A stretch of DNA of 48,608 nucleotides from NCBI GenBank assembly GCA_000218705.1, contig GL947594.1, forward strand, positions 1,402,876 to 1,451,483, written 5' to 3'. Positions 30,386 to 41,039 of the stretch are shown in pieces. The position numbers and the translations under genes were made by a program. Each line of letters opens with the position of its first letter. The first letter of the stretch is position 1. The notes under the pieces were generated by a model. The model searched no databases. It was not told where the DNA came from and was given only the letters and a program-made list of their open reading frames with translations. This stretch comes from Prochlorococcus marinus bv. HNLC1 (GTDB taxonomy: Bacteria; Cyanobacteriota; Cyanobacteriia; PCC-6307; Cyanobiaceae).

Positions 30386-31211
30386 ATGTTTAATCAGCTG
30401 GATTTTATTTCTGAGAAACAAATTATTAAGCTTAATCATCTACGAGAGTTTATCAGTAATCTTAAAAGTGCATGTATCGCCTATTCAGGCGGGGTCGACA
30501 GTGCTCTAATAGCTACAATTGCTTATGAGCAACTGGGCAAGAATGCGATAGCAATAACTGGTGTATCACCTGCACTAGCAAATCAACTTCTTAATGAGGC
30601 AAGAGCTCAGGCAAAATGGATTGGGATTAAACATTTAGAAATAAATACATTTGAATTGGAAGAAAAATCGTACCGCACGAATCCTAAAGATCGATGTTTT
30701 GCATGTAAAAAAGAATTACATAAACATACAACTTTCTTATCTAAAAAATTAAATTATAAAAATGTAATTGATGGCGTAAATTTTGATGACTTAGGCGATT
30801 TTAGGCCAGGGATCAAAGCTGCCCAAGAAGCGGGAGTGATATCCCCTTTAGCCATATTTGAATTCTCCAAAAAAGATATTAGAGATATCTCAAAATCTCT
30901 TGGTTTACCTTGGTGGGACAAACCTGCTCAACCTTGTTTATCTTCAAGATTCCCATATGGTGTTGAAATTACAGATTCTCGATTAAAAATGATCGAAAAG
31001 GCTGAAGAATATATTAGAAGAATTGGGATACAAAGATGTGCGAGTAAGATGCCAAGGAACATCTGCAAGGATAGAAATTCCTTGTGATCAAATTCAAAAG
31101 TTCATAAGAACTTATAGAAGAGAGGAATTACTTAACTTTTTTTTTGAAATAGGATTTAAAAGTGTAAGTCTTGACTTAGAGGGTTTAATAAGTGGAAAAC
31201 TTAATAGATAA
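30386..31211 (+). CDS. larE: LarE-type ATP-dependent sulfur transferase (frameshifted)
   Basis: PP-loop ATPase of the LarE family, which elsewhere donates sulfur to the nickel-pincer cofactor. The PP-loop SGGVDS is at 34-39. Cysteines in RCFACKKE (104, 107) and QPCLSSRFPYG (184) lie where LarE-type cysteines are expected. The reading frame shifts near 31025: a GGG run precedes YKDVRVRCQGTSARIEIP in the next frame, and dropping one G gives about 274 residues ending at 31211. No larA, larB or larC is visible here, so its partner is unknown. Confidence 0.85.
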
Positions 31212-31215
31212 AAAT

Positions 31216-31659
31216 CTAAGTAGGCTCTCTTATTTGATCTTCTATATAAGATGGATAATCTCGAGCAATAGTTTTCAAGAGATAATTTGAGGCTTCTAGA
31301 CTTTCAATTAAAAATTGACTCGCTAATTTTGGCTTCATATTTCTTCCACATGTAAAAATATCAATCGCAGAGTAATGGGATTCAGGCCAAGTATGAATCG
31401 ACAAATGAGATTCAGCAAGAAGAGCTATAGCTGTCACCCCAAATGGTTCAAATTTATTACTCACAATATTAAGAACTGAAGCTTTCGCTAATTTCGCAGC
31501 ACTATTTAACTGACAACGAAGATATAATTCATCATTCAATTTTTCTTTATTACATCCATATAGCTCCAAAAGAAGATGGTTACCCTGGAAATCACATAAA
31601 TTATCGCTTTGATGTTCGGACTGAATATTAATTTCTTTTTCCTGTTTCGAAACATCCAT
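31216..31659 (-). CDS. speD: S-adenosylmethionine decarboxylase proenzyme
   Basis: Makes decarboxylated SAM for spermidine synthesis. The 147-residue proenzyme self-cleaves before S84 in AESHLSIHTWPE, creating the pyruvoyl group. The conserved FTCG sequence and the GVTAIALLAESH strand are present. It converges with larE, with 4 bp between stops. Confidence 0.95.
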   Translation of the reverse strand: MDVSKQEKEINIQSEHQSDNLCDFQGNHLLLELYGCNKEKLNDELYLRCQLNSAAKLAKASVLNIVSNKFEPFGVTAIALLAESHLSIHTWPESHYSAIDIFTCGRNMKPKLASQFLIESLEASNYLLKTIARDYPSYIEDQIREPT

Positions 31660-31715
31660 TATTCAAATATATTTAGAGAATAATAGATTAGCTAAATATT
31701 GGTACTTTTTAAAAT

Positions 31716-32812
31716 TTATAAATAAATAATTTGAGAATCTCCAACAAAACTTTTATGAAATTTATCTAAATGAGTTGCACTAATTAAACATTGACTATCA
31801 GCACCTACCGCATTTAATAATAAATTTTGTCTTACTATATCTAATTCAGCAAGCACATCATCCAAAATCAATATAGGATTAATATCTACAGTTTTTCTAA
31901 GCAAATCAAGTTCAGCCATTTTTAATGCCAAGGTTAATGTTCTTTGCTGACCAGAAGATCCAAATTTTCTAACAGAGGAATTATTAATATAAAATTCAAT
32001 ATCATCACGATGAGGGCCTACAGAGCATTTACCAGTCAATTCTTCTAAATTACGTTGAGCTATTAATTTCTCAGTAAATAAAAGCATTATTTTACTCTCA
32101 TCATCATTTTCATCTAAAGACTGTAATGTAGAAATAAATTTTATACCAATCTTTTCTTTGGATTTACTAAGATGGCTATGCCAAAATTCTATAAAAGGTT
32201 GAAGTTTGCTTAAAGCCCTTTTTCTTCTTCTAAAAATTCTTGTCCCAATAAGTGCAATTTGTGAATCATAACTATCAATTAATGTTGAAGATGAATACTC
32301 TTTTGAGATATTTGAACGCCAATAATGACTTCTTTGTTTTAACAATTTATTATAACGCCCTAATAACTCAACATAAACAGGTTCAAGTTGAGCAACAACC
32401 TTATCAAGCCATATTCTTCTATAATTTGGTTCACTCTTTACAATATTTATATCGTTAGAACTGAAGCAAACACTTCTTATATAATTTTTTATCAGACTCT
32501 GCTTCCTTAAAAGACAATCATTTAAATAAACTTTTTTTGATCCTTGCCTAAATATTTCGATTTTTATATTGTGATTAAAATCAACTTCTGCTGATATTAT
32601 TGATTTCTCTTCATCATAATTTATTAAATCTTTATCATTTACAGCCCTAAAAGATTTTAATTGACTCAAAAACTCTACTGACTCAAGAAGATTAGACTTA
32701 CCTACTCCATTTGAACCCAAAAGTATTGATCTACTTCCCTCAAAATCTAGAACAAAACTTTTATGATTCCGGAAATTTTTAATTTTTAAGTGATTTAAAA
32801 AAATTTTTTTAT
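31716..32812 (-). CDS. recF: DNA repair protein RecF (start codon damaged)
   Basis: SMC-like ATPase that helps load RecA at gaps. Walker A is in LLGSNGVGKSNLLE, and the signature FGSSGQQRTLTLALKMAE and Walker B ILILDDVLAELD follow. The N-terminus KKIFLNHLKIKNFRNHKSF is readable upstream of the first methionine, but no ATG, GTG or TTG precedes it. The bases before the run of seven A read TAAT; one missing G would restore ATG-AAA-AAA and give 365 residues. The start at 32812 is therefore inferred. Confidence 0.9.
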
Positions 32813-32881
32813 TAGCTATACATTGTTTAAATTAGCTATTTTATTTAAATTTAGATTATCCTTATATAAATTGAAAAATTT

Positions 32882-32955
32882 GGGCATGTAGCTCAGTTGG
32901 ATAGAGCATCAGATTCCGGTTCTGAGAGTCGGGGGTTCAAGTCCCTCCATGCTCG
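32882..32955 (+). tRNA. tRNA-Arg (anticodon CCG)
   Basis: 74 nt. The acceptor GGGCATG pairs with CATGCTC, with discriminator G. The D-arm is GCTCAGTTGGATAGAGC, the anticodon loop TTCCGGT gives CCG, and the T-arm is GGGGGTTCAAGTCCCTC. CCA is not encoded. It lies between recF and the GNAT-like gene. Confidence 0.96.
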
Positions 32956-32961
32956 TTATAT

Positions 32962-33409
32962 TTACAGTCTAAGGCCCATAACTCTTATACCATTAGGATC
33001 TAAAACAAATCCAATCTCTTCTAAACTATCAAAAGAAGACTGTGGAGCTTGAACAGAAATGCTACAACCAGGCATTTCTCTATTAATTTTTTCTAAGAGT
33101 TAATCTTAATAAAATCGAATAAAAAAGTTTTTGATTCTTGCCAGGTTGCGCACACAAATTCCATAAATTTGCATTTAATCCCTTATCTGAAGTGACCCTT
33201 ACGAATCCAAATACCTGCCTTTTTGATTCATTACAAATAGCAAAAAAGAAATTACTATTTTTTATCGCCTGATATAGTTTATCATTAGCAAAAAAATCAC
33301 TACCAGAACTAACAAGCAAATTATTAATTAATCTTGCAGAAGGAATTTCTGTGGAATTTATAAAAAATCCATCAGGCAAATTTAACTTTTTCTTTGAAAA
33401 ATATTGCAA
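32962..33409 (-). CDS. GNAT-like acetyltransferase (frameshifted)
   Basis: From the ATG at 33409 the frame runs to RLTLRKN and stops at 33083. The next frame continues naturally as NREMPGCSISVQAPQSSFDSLEEIGFVL and stops at 32962. The junction is a run of six A on the coding strand (33087-33092); five would give one 148-residue protein. RQVFGFVRVTSD resembles the core of a GNAT domain, so an N-acetyltransferase is plausible. It is 3 bp downstream of ppc. Substrate unknown. Confidence 0.65.
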
Positions 33410-33412
33410 TGA

Positions 33413-36382
33413 TTATCCTGTATTTCTCATGCCAGCTGCAATTCCATTGATTGTTAATAATGCACCCCGTAGAAGCTCACTTCTGCTATAAGTTCTTGTC
33501 GAATCAGTTTTCTCATGTAAAAATTCACTAATTGGAGGTTGTCTTTTTTGATCCCTTAATCTTTTTAACAATGAAACCTGTAAAAATCCTAAAGGAATAA
33601 TAGTTTTATTTCTGAGTTCAACAGAAGCACGAAGATCTTTATCGGTTTCCAAAAGAAAATTTTTACCTGTTATTTTAAGAATTAAATTTTTCGTAAGAGC
33701 ATACTCCTTTGAGATAGTTTCAAATATTAAATTAAAAGATTTACGATTTTCTTCACTACCGAGTGTATCTACATAATATTTGGCAACTTCTAGATCAACT
33801 TTTGATAAAGTCATTTCTACTTTTGATATGAGCATCCTAAAAAAAGGCCATCTTTGATGTAACATTCTCAATAATTCTATTTGCTTTGGATCCAAACTTA
33901 ACTCCTTAGATAAAGCCGTACCAACACCAAACCAGCTTGGTAATAAAAATCTACTTTGAGTCCATCCAAAAACCCATGGAATTGCTCTTAAACTTGATAA
34001 GTCTTTTTTACCTTTTTTTCTCCTTGCAGGCCTACTAGAGATTTGTAATTTACTAATTTCTTCTATAGGGGTAACTTCTTGAAAGAAAGTCAATAATGCT
34101 GGATTTTCATGCACTAAAGCACGATAGTGGGTTCTTGAAGAATCAGCTAATCTACTCATCAGTTGATTCCATTCTGGAGTAGCATCTAGAGTATTATTGA
34201 CTAAACTATTTTGTATAACTGCTGTTGTTACAGTTTCTAAATTATAAAGTGCAAGTTCTGGCAAACTATATTTAGAGGCAAGCACCTCACCCTGTTCTGT
34301 GATTTTAATTCTTCCCAAAAGTGTTCCGCTAGGCTGTGCCAAAATAGCTTGATAAGCTGGGCCACCACCTCTACCCACAGACCCTCCTCTTCCGTGAAAT
34401 AGTCTTAACAGTATTCCGTTATTACTTGATAAATTTTGCAGCGCAATTTGTGCTCTATGAATTTCCCAGTTACTGGATAAGAATCCTGAATCTTTATTAC
34501 TATCAGAGTATCCAAGCATTAATTCCTGTAGTGGCTTGCTATTATCTCCTACTTTTGGAAGATATGATCTATAAAATTCTAAATTAAATAATTGATCCAT
34601 TACCATTGGAGCTCTTTTGAGATCCTCTACTGTTTCAAAAAGAGGAACCACAAGAAGATTAGACTTATTTGATCCTTGATCTATCAGGCCCATCTCTTTT
34701 GCTAAAAGTAAAACTTCCAATAAGTCAGAAACACTGTGGCTCATTGAAATAACATATGAGTGGCAAATTCTACTACCGAATTCTTCTTGGAGCCTTTTAA
34801 CCATTTTAAATACTGCAAATGTCTCTTCTGTGCTTTGTGACCAACTTTCATTATTTGGGATAAGTGGTCTTTTGGTTTTTAATTCATTAATTAGCCAAGA
34901 AGTTTTTTCTTCCTCAGACATATTTTCATATGAAGTAGGTAATGCTAGATAGTTAGTTAATTCTTCTAATGCATCACTATGCCTAGTACTTTCCTGACGG
35001 ATATCTAAACTTGCCAAAGAAAAACCAAAAATATGAACTTGAGTGAGCAGAATATTTAATGGTTCACAACTTAAATCAGTTGTAATCAAACTATTCTTAA
35101 TCAATTCAAGATCATTAGTAAATTCATCGACAGATCGATAAAAAGGCTCATCATTAAAGTCATCATCTTTTGATCCAGATTCACTCTCTAGAGAAATTTT
35201 CCAACCTGTTTGAGCAAGTAAATTATTTCTCTCTTGTGTTAATCGTAATTTTTCCAACATATAACTTAATTTTAATCTGTAAGGTTCAGATCTATACCTC
35301 GTAGCCCTCGCTTCATATATCTCGGGAAACTTCACACGATCAGTTTCTAAAGATTCTAAAAGAGAGGGACTCACTTGACTCCATTGCATTGAGACACTTA
35401 ACTGATCTCTTAGATTTGAAATTGCCGTAATATATCTTTCTAACATTAATTGCCTCTGATAACATGCAGTTCTCCAAGTTATTTCTGGTGTAACTGAAGG
35501 ATTACCATCTCTATCAGAACCGACCCAAGAGCCAAATGTACAGAAAGATTGTGAGGGAAACTGTACATCAGGATAATTTTCAATTAATGCTGATGAAATT
35601 CTTCTTCTAAGTTGTGGCATTGCATTAAAAAGTATTTGCTGAAAATAATGCAAAGCATAATCAACTTCATCTAAAACAGATGGTTTGAATTGATGTAATT
35701 CATCAGTTCTCCACCAAAGACGGATTTCCTCTTTTAGTTGAAGTTTTAGCGAATTAATTTCTTCTTTCGTTAAATATTGGTCTGATTGAATCTGTTGAAG
35801 TAAATTTGCGACCCTTCGTTGTTTATGTCTAATAGTATGCCTAACAATTTCTGTAGGATGAGCAGTAAATACTAATCGAATATCCATTTCTTGTAATAAA
35901 TCCTCTAATCTTCCTGGTGGAACATTTAACCTTCTCAATCTATTAAATAATTCTTTAAAAGTTACTGGAGCATTTTGTCGAGCTAATGGAGGAGCAAAAG
36001 GATCAAGATTATCTTCTGAATACTCTGTATTTTGATTTGTAAAACTCTGAATATAACGATCTTCCTCTACTCTTTGCTCTAATATATTTACCAATTGAAA
36101 ATATAATGAAAAAGCTCTTGCTGCTGAAATAGATTCAGCTAGATCCATTGAATTAACAATTGAAGCAATTTCATTTTTTAAAGTTTTATGATTACTAATA
36201 TTTGAATTATCTATATAACTTAAATGTTTCAACTTAATTAAACGATTAGCATGCTCAACTGGGCATTCCGCTCTTAAAACAGATTCCCATAATTCTTCTA
36301 TCAATAAGCTATTTGCATTAGATGGATCAACACCTTTAACTATATCTATGTTTTTGTTTGTTTGTTTTTTTAAAGACTCCAT
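33413..36382 (-). CDS. ppc: Phosphoenolpyruvate carboxylase
   Basis: Makes oxaloacetate from PEP and bicarbonate, refilling the TCA pathway. The protein is 989 residues. The catalytic TAHPTE is at 173-178, the glycine-rich active-site loop is [19 protein letters not shown], and the C-terminus ends RNTG as expected. [14 protein letters not shown] is also conserved. It is 3 bp upstream of the GNAT-like gene and 49 bp downstream of the 36-codon ORF. Confidence 0.99.
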   Translation of the reverse strand: MESLKKQTNKNIDIVKGVDPSNANSLLIEELWESVLRAECPVEHANRLIKLKHLSYIDNSNISNHKTLKNEIASIVNSMDLAESISAARAFSLYFQLVNILEQRVEEDRYIQSFTNQNTEYSEDNLDPFAPPLARQNAPVTFKELFNRLRRLNVPPGRLEDLLQEMDIRLVFTAHPTEIVRHTIRHKQRRVANLLQQIQSDQYLTKEEINSLKLQLKEEIRLWWRTDELHQFKPSVLDEVDYALHYFQQILFNAMPQLRRRISSALIENYPDVQFPSQSFCTFGSWVGSDRDGNPSVTPEITWRTACYQRQLMLERYITAISNLRDQLSVSMQWSQVSPSLLESLETDRVKFPEIYEARATRYRSEPYRLKLSYMLEKLRLTQERNNLLAQTGWKISLESESGSKDDDFNDEPFYRSVDEFTNDLELIKNSLITTDLSCEPLNILLTQVHIFGFSLASLDIRQESTRHSDALEELTNYLALPTSYENMSEEEKTSWLINELKTKRPLIPNNESWSQSTEETFAVFKMVKRLQEEFGSRICHSYVISMSHSVSDLLEVLLLAKEMGLIDQGSNKSNLLVVPLFETVEDLKRAPMVMDQLFNLEFYRSYLPKVGDNSKPLQELMLGYSDSNKDSGFLSSNWEIHRAQIALQNLSSNNGILLRLFHGRGGSVGRGGGPAYQAILAQPSGTLLGRIKITEQGEVLASKYSLPELALYNLETVTTAVIQNSLVNNTLDATPEWNQLMSRLADSSRTHYRALVHENPALLTFFQEVTPIEEISKLQISSRPARRKKGKKDLSSLRAIPWVFGWTQSRFLLPSWFGVGTALSKELSLDPKQIELLRMLHQRWPFFRMLISKVEMTLSKVDLEVAKYYVDTLGSEENRKSFNLIFETISKEYALTKNLILKITGKNFLLETDKDLRASVELRNKTIIPLGFLQVSLLKRLRDQKRQPPISEFLHEKTDSTRTYSRSELLRGALLTINGIAAGMRNTG

Positions 36383-36431
36383 ATATTTAATATCTTACAC
36401 TTAAACCATAATCTAATAATATTTTTTTGAT

Positions 36432-36542
36432 TTATTTAAACCATAAATTATTCTCTTCTTCATTTTTAATCATATTATTTATAGCTGATCGCATGATATC
36501 TTCAACTGATAATCCTTGCTTATACTTATTAATCCACTTCAT
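36432..36542 (-). CDS. Small 36-residue ORF coupled to gshA
   Basis: Unrecognised 36-residue protein, starting MKWINKYKQGLSVEDIMRSA and ending in an acidic, asparagine-rich tail. Its ATG overlaps the gshA stop (ATGA), suggesting coupling. The sequence looks protein-like (no low-complexity run, one predicted amphipathic helix), but I cannot assign a function. It lies between gshA and ppc. It could be chance, though the exact stop-start overlap argues for a gene. Confidence 0.5.
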   Translation of the reverse strand: MKWINKYKQGLSVEDIMRSAINNMIKNEEENNLWFK

Positions 36543-37561
36543 TGATTCATTCCCTCTTTTAAAACTTTATGAATAGGTTCTAGAAAATGATTCATTGCTA
36601 AAGTTCTCGAAGAAATTGATAATTCCTTTAATAAGTTTTGAATCCAATCTTTGCAAATTATTTTCTCCCCATTCTTCCAATGAATCAATTCTGCATTGAG
36701 ACTATCTTTAGATACTTTTAATTCATTTTGATCACAAATATCTTTCAATTCATCTATAGAAAATTTACTAGATAAAAGAGGATCTAAATTTTCTAAATCA
36801 TCAAATAATGAAATAACCCTTAATTCTAAAAAAGCAGTAATTGCCAAAAGCAAATCAATATTAGAAATAAAATCACATATTCTTAACTCTAATCGATCCA
36901 GACTATATGGTCTTTGGGGTCCATTAGGTCTAACAGATGACCAAAGATGTCTCACATTCTGCATAGTCCCATCATTAATATTTTGTTCAATCCAATTTAT
37001 ATAATGATTATGATTTAAAAAGAAAGGAATCTCAAAAGGTGTTTTTGGAAACTGAAGCCATCTTTGTGAATGATTCCCTGTGAATTCTCCATTTAAGAAA
37101 GGTGAACTAGCACTTAAAGCAAGAAAGAGAGGGGCCTCGCATCTAACAAGACGAATCGCAGCGAATAGTTTATCTAATTCCTCAATACCTAAATTTATAT
37201 GCACACTGGAAGTGGCTATTGATAAACCATAATTTGATTCAATAAAATTATGATAACTATTTGATTTATCTGATCTTTGGAATTTATTTTGATGAGGGAA
37301 GCAAAGAGTAGAGGATGGAATAATAGTTAAATCCATTGCTTTTAACCATTTGCGCAACTCCTTTCTAGGTTGCAGCAATGAATGATATAAAATTTTATAA
37401 TCTTTACTCGGATCTGTAATATATTCAACATTTCTATTATCAGGCTCGTTAACAAAATTTGAAAATAATTTTTCTATTTGACTTGAGACACCAACGTGAG
37501 AACCGCAAGTACCGGTAAAAAGCTCAATCTCAAAACCTTTATTTAAATTATCTTTATGCAT
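36539..37561 (-). CDS. gshA: Glutamate-cysteine ligase, cyanobacterial type
   Basis: First step of glutathione synthesis. The protein is 340 residues, with GFEIELFTGTCGSHVGVS near the N-terminus, NVEYITDPSKDY and SSVHINLGIEELDKLFAAIRLVRCEAPLFLALSASSPF, all typical of the cyanobacterial family. Start ATG at 37561, 3 bp after trpE, so the two may share a transcript. Confidence 0.88.
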   Translation of the reverse strand: MHKDNLNKGFEIELFTGTCGSHVGVSSQIEKLFSNFVNEPDNRNVEYITDPSKDYKILYHSLLQPRKELRKWLKAMDLTIIPSSTLCFPHQNKFQRSDKSNSYHNFIESNYGLSIATSSVHINLGIEELDKLFAAIRLVRCEAPLFLALSASSPFLNGEFTGNHSQRWLQFPKTPFEIPFFLNHNHYINWIEQNINDGTMQNVRHLWSSVRPNGPQRPYSLDRLELRICDFISNIDLLLAITAFLELRVISLFDDLENLDPLLSSKFSIDELKDICDQNELKVSKDSLNAELIHWKNGEKIICKDWIQNLLKELSISSRTLAMNHFLEPIHKVLKEGMNQ

Positions 37562-37564
37562 TAA

Positions 37565-39082
37565 TCAATCTAAGGATGATATTGCTATTAAAATACCTTT
37601 CGCTTTATTTACAGTTTCATTATATTCATTAATAGGTGAAGAATCAGCGACGACCCCAGCGCCAGCCTGCACAAAGACATCAAGATTTCCATTCTTTTTT
37701 GGAGTTGCAACCATCGATCTAATAGTAATTGCTGTATTCAAAGCTCCATTAATATCTACAGAGCCATAAATACCCGCATAAGGTCCCCTGGCTTCTTTTT
37801 CAAAAGATTTGATTAATTGCATCGCTCTTATTTTTGGCGCACCAGTAACTGTACCTGCGGGAAAGGATGCTTTAAGTAAATCCCAAACATCTTTATCATT
37901 TTCTAATATACCTTGGACCTCACTTACTATATGCATAACATGAGAATATTTTTCTATAGTCATTAAATCTGTTAATTTAACACTACCAATCTTACAAACA
38001 CGACCAAGATCATTTCTACCCAAATCTACAAGCATTACATGTTCAGATATTTCTTTAGGATCATTTAATAAGTCATTTTCCAATAAAGAATCTCTCTTTG
38101 GATCACTACCCCTAGGTCTTGTTCCCGCAATAGGTCTAAGACTAGCAACTATTTGTTTATTTTTTTTTCTTTCAGCTTTAACCATAACTTCAGGACTAGA
38201 ACCAATCAAAAACCATGATCCAAAATCAAAATAGGCCATATATGGAGAAGGATTTATCATTCTTAGACTCCTATAAAGGTCAAAAGGCTTACTTTTTACT
38301 TCTGTTTTGAATTTTTGACTAATGACTATTTGAAAGATATCTCCTTTCTTTATAAATTCCTTCGCTTGCGAGACCACTTTCTCGAACTCATCTTGAGTCC
38401 AATTACTCGAAATTTCTAAATCTAAATCTTTTTTTTGTTGCCACTTCAATATATCTACATTATTTAAAGGTGTTTTCATCAGATTTTTTATTGATTTAAT
38501 CTGTTGAATTGATTTTTCATAGATATCTTCAATAGAAATACCTTGAAATTGTTTTAAATCAGCATAAATCAAAGCTGTTAGACATCTTTTCATTTGATCA
38601 AAAACTATTATTTGATCAAAAAACATCCATGATCCATGGGGTATTTCATTCTTTTTTATCTCATGAATTGGAACCGATGGTTCAATGAAATTGATTAATT
38701 CATAACTCCATGAGCCATATAATTGGCCAATAAATGGAAATTCTTCTAAACTATGAGATTTATATTCTTTAGTCCAATATCTTAACGAGTCAAAAACATC
38801 TCCCTTCCTTATATCTTTTTTCCCATTCCTAAAAGTCCGGATAGTCTCATCTCCAAAACATACTGCTTCCCATAATGGATTGTTGGCTACTATACTCCAC
38901 CTGCCAATATTTTCTCCTCCTTCAACAGATTCAAGAAACACGCCATGAGAATTATCCTTTGACAATTTAAGCCAAGTTGTTAAAGGTGTTTCTAAATCTG
39001 CAGGCCAAGATTCATAAATAGGTATAAAATTTTTACCATCTTTGTAAGCCTGAATAAAACTTTGTTTTTTTGAACTGATCAT
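37565..39082 (-). CDS. trpE: Anthranilate synthase component I
   Basis: Chorismate-using subunit for tryptophan synthesis, 505 residues. The family segments RPIAGTRPRGSDPKRD, LVDLGRNDLGRV, SHVMHIVSEVQG and FPAGTVTGAPKIRAM are present. No trpG or other trp gene is adjacent. A paralogue for aminodeoxychorismate (PabB) is possible in principle; its length and N-terminal domain fit TrpE better. Confidence 0.92.
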   Translation of the reverse strand: MISSKKQSFIQAYKDGKNFIPIYESWPADLETPLTTWLKLSKDNSHGVFLESVEGGENIGRWSIVANNPLWEAVCFGDETIRTFRNGKKDIRKGDVFDSLRYWTKEYKSHSLEEFPFIGQLYGSWSYELINFIEPSVPIHEIKKNEIPHGSWMFFDQIIVFDQMKRCLTALIYADLKQFQGISIEDIYEKSIQQIKSIKNLMKTPLNNVDILKWQQKKDLDLEISSNWTQDEFEKVVSQAKEFIKKGDIFQIVISQKFKTEVKSKPFDLYRSLRMINPSPYMAYFDFGSWFLIGSSPEVMVKAERKKNKQIVASLRPIAGTRPRGSDPKRDSLLENDLLNDPKEISEHVMLVDLGRNDLGRVCKIGSVKLTDLMTIEKYSHVMHIVSEVQGILENDKDVWDLLKASFPAGTVTGAPKIRAMQLIKSFEKEARGPYAGIYGSVDINGALNTAITIRSMVATPKKNGNLDVFVQAGAGVVADSSPINEYNETVNKAKGILIAISSLD

Positions 39083-39141
39083 ACTAGTAATGTCAGTCCA
39101 AATTATAAATATAAATTACTCTTATATCAACTTTATACTTT

Positions 39142-39564
39142 TTAATCAAATGTCTTCTTTGTTGTGAACTTTAATCCTGCAGGGTTTGGATTTTCACCAA
39201 TTCTCCTAGGATTGTGGCCAACTTGCTCTCTACCTTCATTAACTTTTTCAGGGAAAACTCCATCTTTTGGATGTAAAAATTCGATATCTCCTCCAGGGAA
39301 AATTCTATAAATTTTAAAATTCTCAATTCTTGGTTTAAATGCTCTTAATTGAGTACCTAACGCTAAACATTGTTCTTTTCTTGCAAAGTACATCATATTA
39401 TCACCCTCATGCATTATTGCAGCGCCACCAGTAGGTAACTCAAAAGGTTGTTCTTTTGAGCTATTCCAACAAATAGCATACTTTTCCTCTTTTTCTGCAG
39501 AGTTTAATAATCCTCCAGTACTACCAATATGCTTTGGGAATTGACCTATTAAAGTTTCACTCAT
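39142..39564 (-). CDS. psaD: Photosystem I subunit II
   Basis: Stromal ferredoxin-docking subunit of photosystem I, 140 residues. Recognised from [59 protein letters not shown] and the C-terminal [22 protein letters not shown]. It lies alone between trpE and the histidine kinase; the 107-bp upstream gap is AT-rich and probably holds its promoter, but I could not place it. Confidence 0.98.
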   Translation of the reverse strand: MSETLIGQFPKHIGSTGGLLNSAEKEEKYAICWNSSKEQPFELPTGGAAIMHEGDNMMYFARKEQCLALGTQLRAFKPRIENFKIYRIFPGGDIEFLHPKDGVFPEKVNEGREQVGHNPRRIGENPNPAGLKFTTKKTFD

Positions 39565-39671
39565 TAATTTGGCAAATTATCTATACATTAAGAAACTAAC
39601 ACCTAGATTTGAAATTTATTGAGTTGAATAATAAAGTTTCTACATTATTTAATAAAAATATTTATTTAAAT

Positions 39672-41039
39672 TTAATTTAAATCTGCAATTGGGAAAAAAA
39701 CAGTCAGACCAGAATCTTTCCTTTGAGTTACCCTGCCTCCCAAACTAGCTAATAATTTCTGAGTAGCAGATTGACTTAATTGTAGACTTCCTGTCTGTGG
39801 ATTCCAATTAAGGACTGGTCCAATATCAGAGCCATCTAATTTATAATTTTTTTTACTATCGACATTTTCTGTCTGAACTATTAATTGTAATTTTAGTTTC
39901 TGACCGGCTGGTCTTAACTCTAAAGTTAAAATACTTCCCTCTTTTAATCCCCTTGTATTTTTATCAATTAATCCTCTAAGCATTATTTCTAACTTTTCTG
40001 AATTACTTAAAATATCAGGTAATTCATCTGGGATATCAAGTTTTAATATTATTCCTCTTCTTCTTAACTGATTAATCCAATTAGGAGATAATTTATTCAA
40101 GATTCCACCTAAATCGATACCTGTTAATTGTTGAGAGGGAGAAGATTCACTATTTACTAGTTCAGCAGCATTAAAAATTAAACCAAATCTATCGATCTGT
40201 TCAGTACATTCATTATCTATTGCTATTAAACGACTCCTAAGAGTTTGATCCATTGTATATTTCCTTAAAGTAGAACTTATCAAAGTTTTTATTGTGGCCA
40301 ATGGAGTTCTAACTTCATGAGATATGGCCTCCAATAACTTAGCTTCTGAATTTTGTATTGTTTTAGAACTTCTTTCTTTCAGTGAAGTTTGAAAAGTTAT
40401 ATTAGGAATTAATTTTGCTAATTTAATTGATAAACCTGGCCAGAAAGTACTTGTAAATTGATCATTGATAGTTAATTTTCCAAAACTTTTCAATTGATCT
40501 TGAAATTTCTTAGATTCCTCTACATCATCTTGCTTTAATTTCATATCAACTAACTCAATAACTTTCTTAAGACTACTTTCATCATTGCGCATTATTAAAA
40601 ATTTTTTATCCTTTTCGCCTGAGATAGTAAGTATGCACTGAAATGTGGGGGTGACAATCATTAAAAAAGGATCAAAATCATCATATTTATTCAAACTAAG
40701 AATTTTATAATTACTTTTATATTTAAATTTCTCTCCATTAAGGTTAGATTCGTGAGAAGGCAAAAACTTAGCCTGTTCATTTTTAAAAAAGGGGAATCCT
40801 TCTGGAGCCCAAAGCCAACCGTTTAATTTATTTAAATATTTCTTTTCATTTAAAGCTGGTAACGGTGCAGCAACCCATAATCCACCATTTTGTAGATGAT
40901 TAGGAAGAAATTCTTTTTGTATTACTTCTAAGGCTCCCCACCACATTCTCCTTGAAGTTTCATCATCAACAATATCAAGAGATACATAATCATCCAAAAG
41001 AGCTTTTTGTATTATTTTTAAGGTTATTAAAGATTTCAT
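39672..41039 (-). CDS. Histidine-kinase-like protein with divergent ATPase domain
   Basis: 455 residues with a DHp helix carrying H241 in AISHEVRTPLATIK. The N-terminal ~200 residues hold no membrane span, so the sensor is cytosolic. The catalytic domain is odd: LRGLIDKNTRG stands where the N-box (NLLxNAxK) should be, and no DxGxG motif is apparent. The C-terminal GGRV...GLTVFFPI resembles an HATPase end. It may be an inactive or atypical kinase. It overlaps rodA by 4 bp (ATGA), so they are coupled. Confidence 0.72.
   Translation of the reverse strand: MKSLITLKIIQKALLDDYVSLDIVDDETSRRMWWGALEVIQKEFLPNHLQNGGLWVAAPLPALNEKKYLNKLNGWLWAPEGFPFFKNEQAKFLPSHESNLNGEKFKYKSNYKILSLNKYDDFDPFLMIVTPTFQCILTISGEKDKKFLIMRNDESSLKKVIELVDMKLKQDDVEESKKFQDQLKSFGKLTINDQFTSTFWPGLSIKLAKLIPNITFQTSLKERSSKTIQNSEAKLLEAISHEVRTPLATIKTLISSTLRKYTMDQTLRSRLIAIDNECTEQIDRFGLIFNAAELVNSESSPSQQLTGIDLGGILNKLSPNWINQLRRRGIILKLDIPDELPDILSNSEKLEIMLRGLIDKNTRGLKEGSILTLELRPAGQKLKLQLIVQTENVDSKKNYKLDGSDIGPVLNWNPQTGSLQLSQSATQKLLASLGGRVTQRKDSGLTVFFPIADLN

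Noticed and set aside
464..33409. Calling alr, rpsI, secY, rplC, crtD, larE and recF true pseudogenes
   Set aside because: Each is intact apart from one base, and several are essential; decay would leave more damage.
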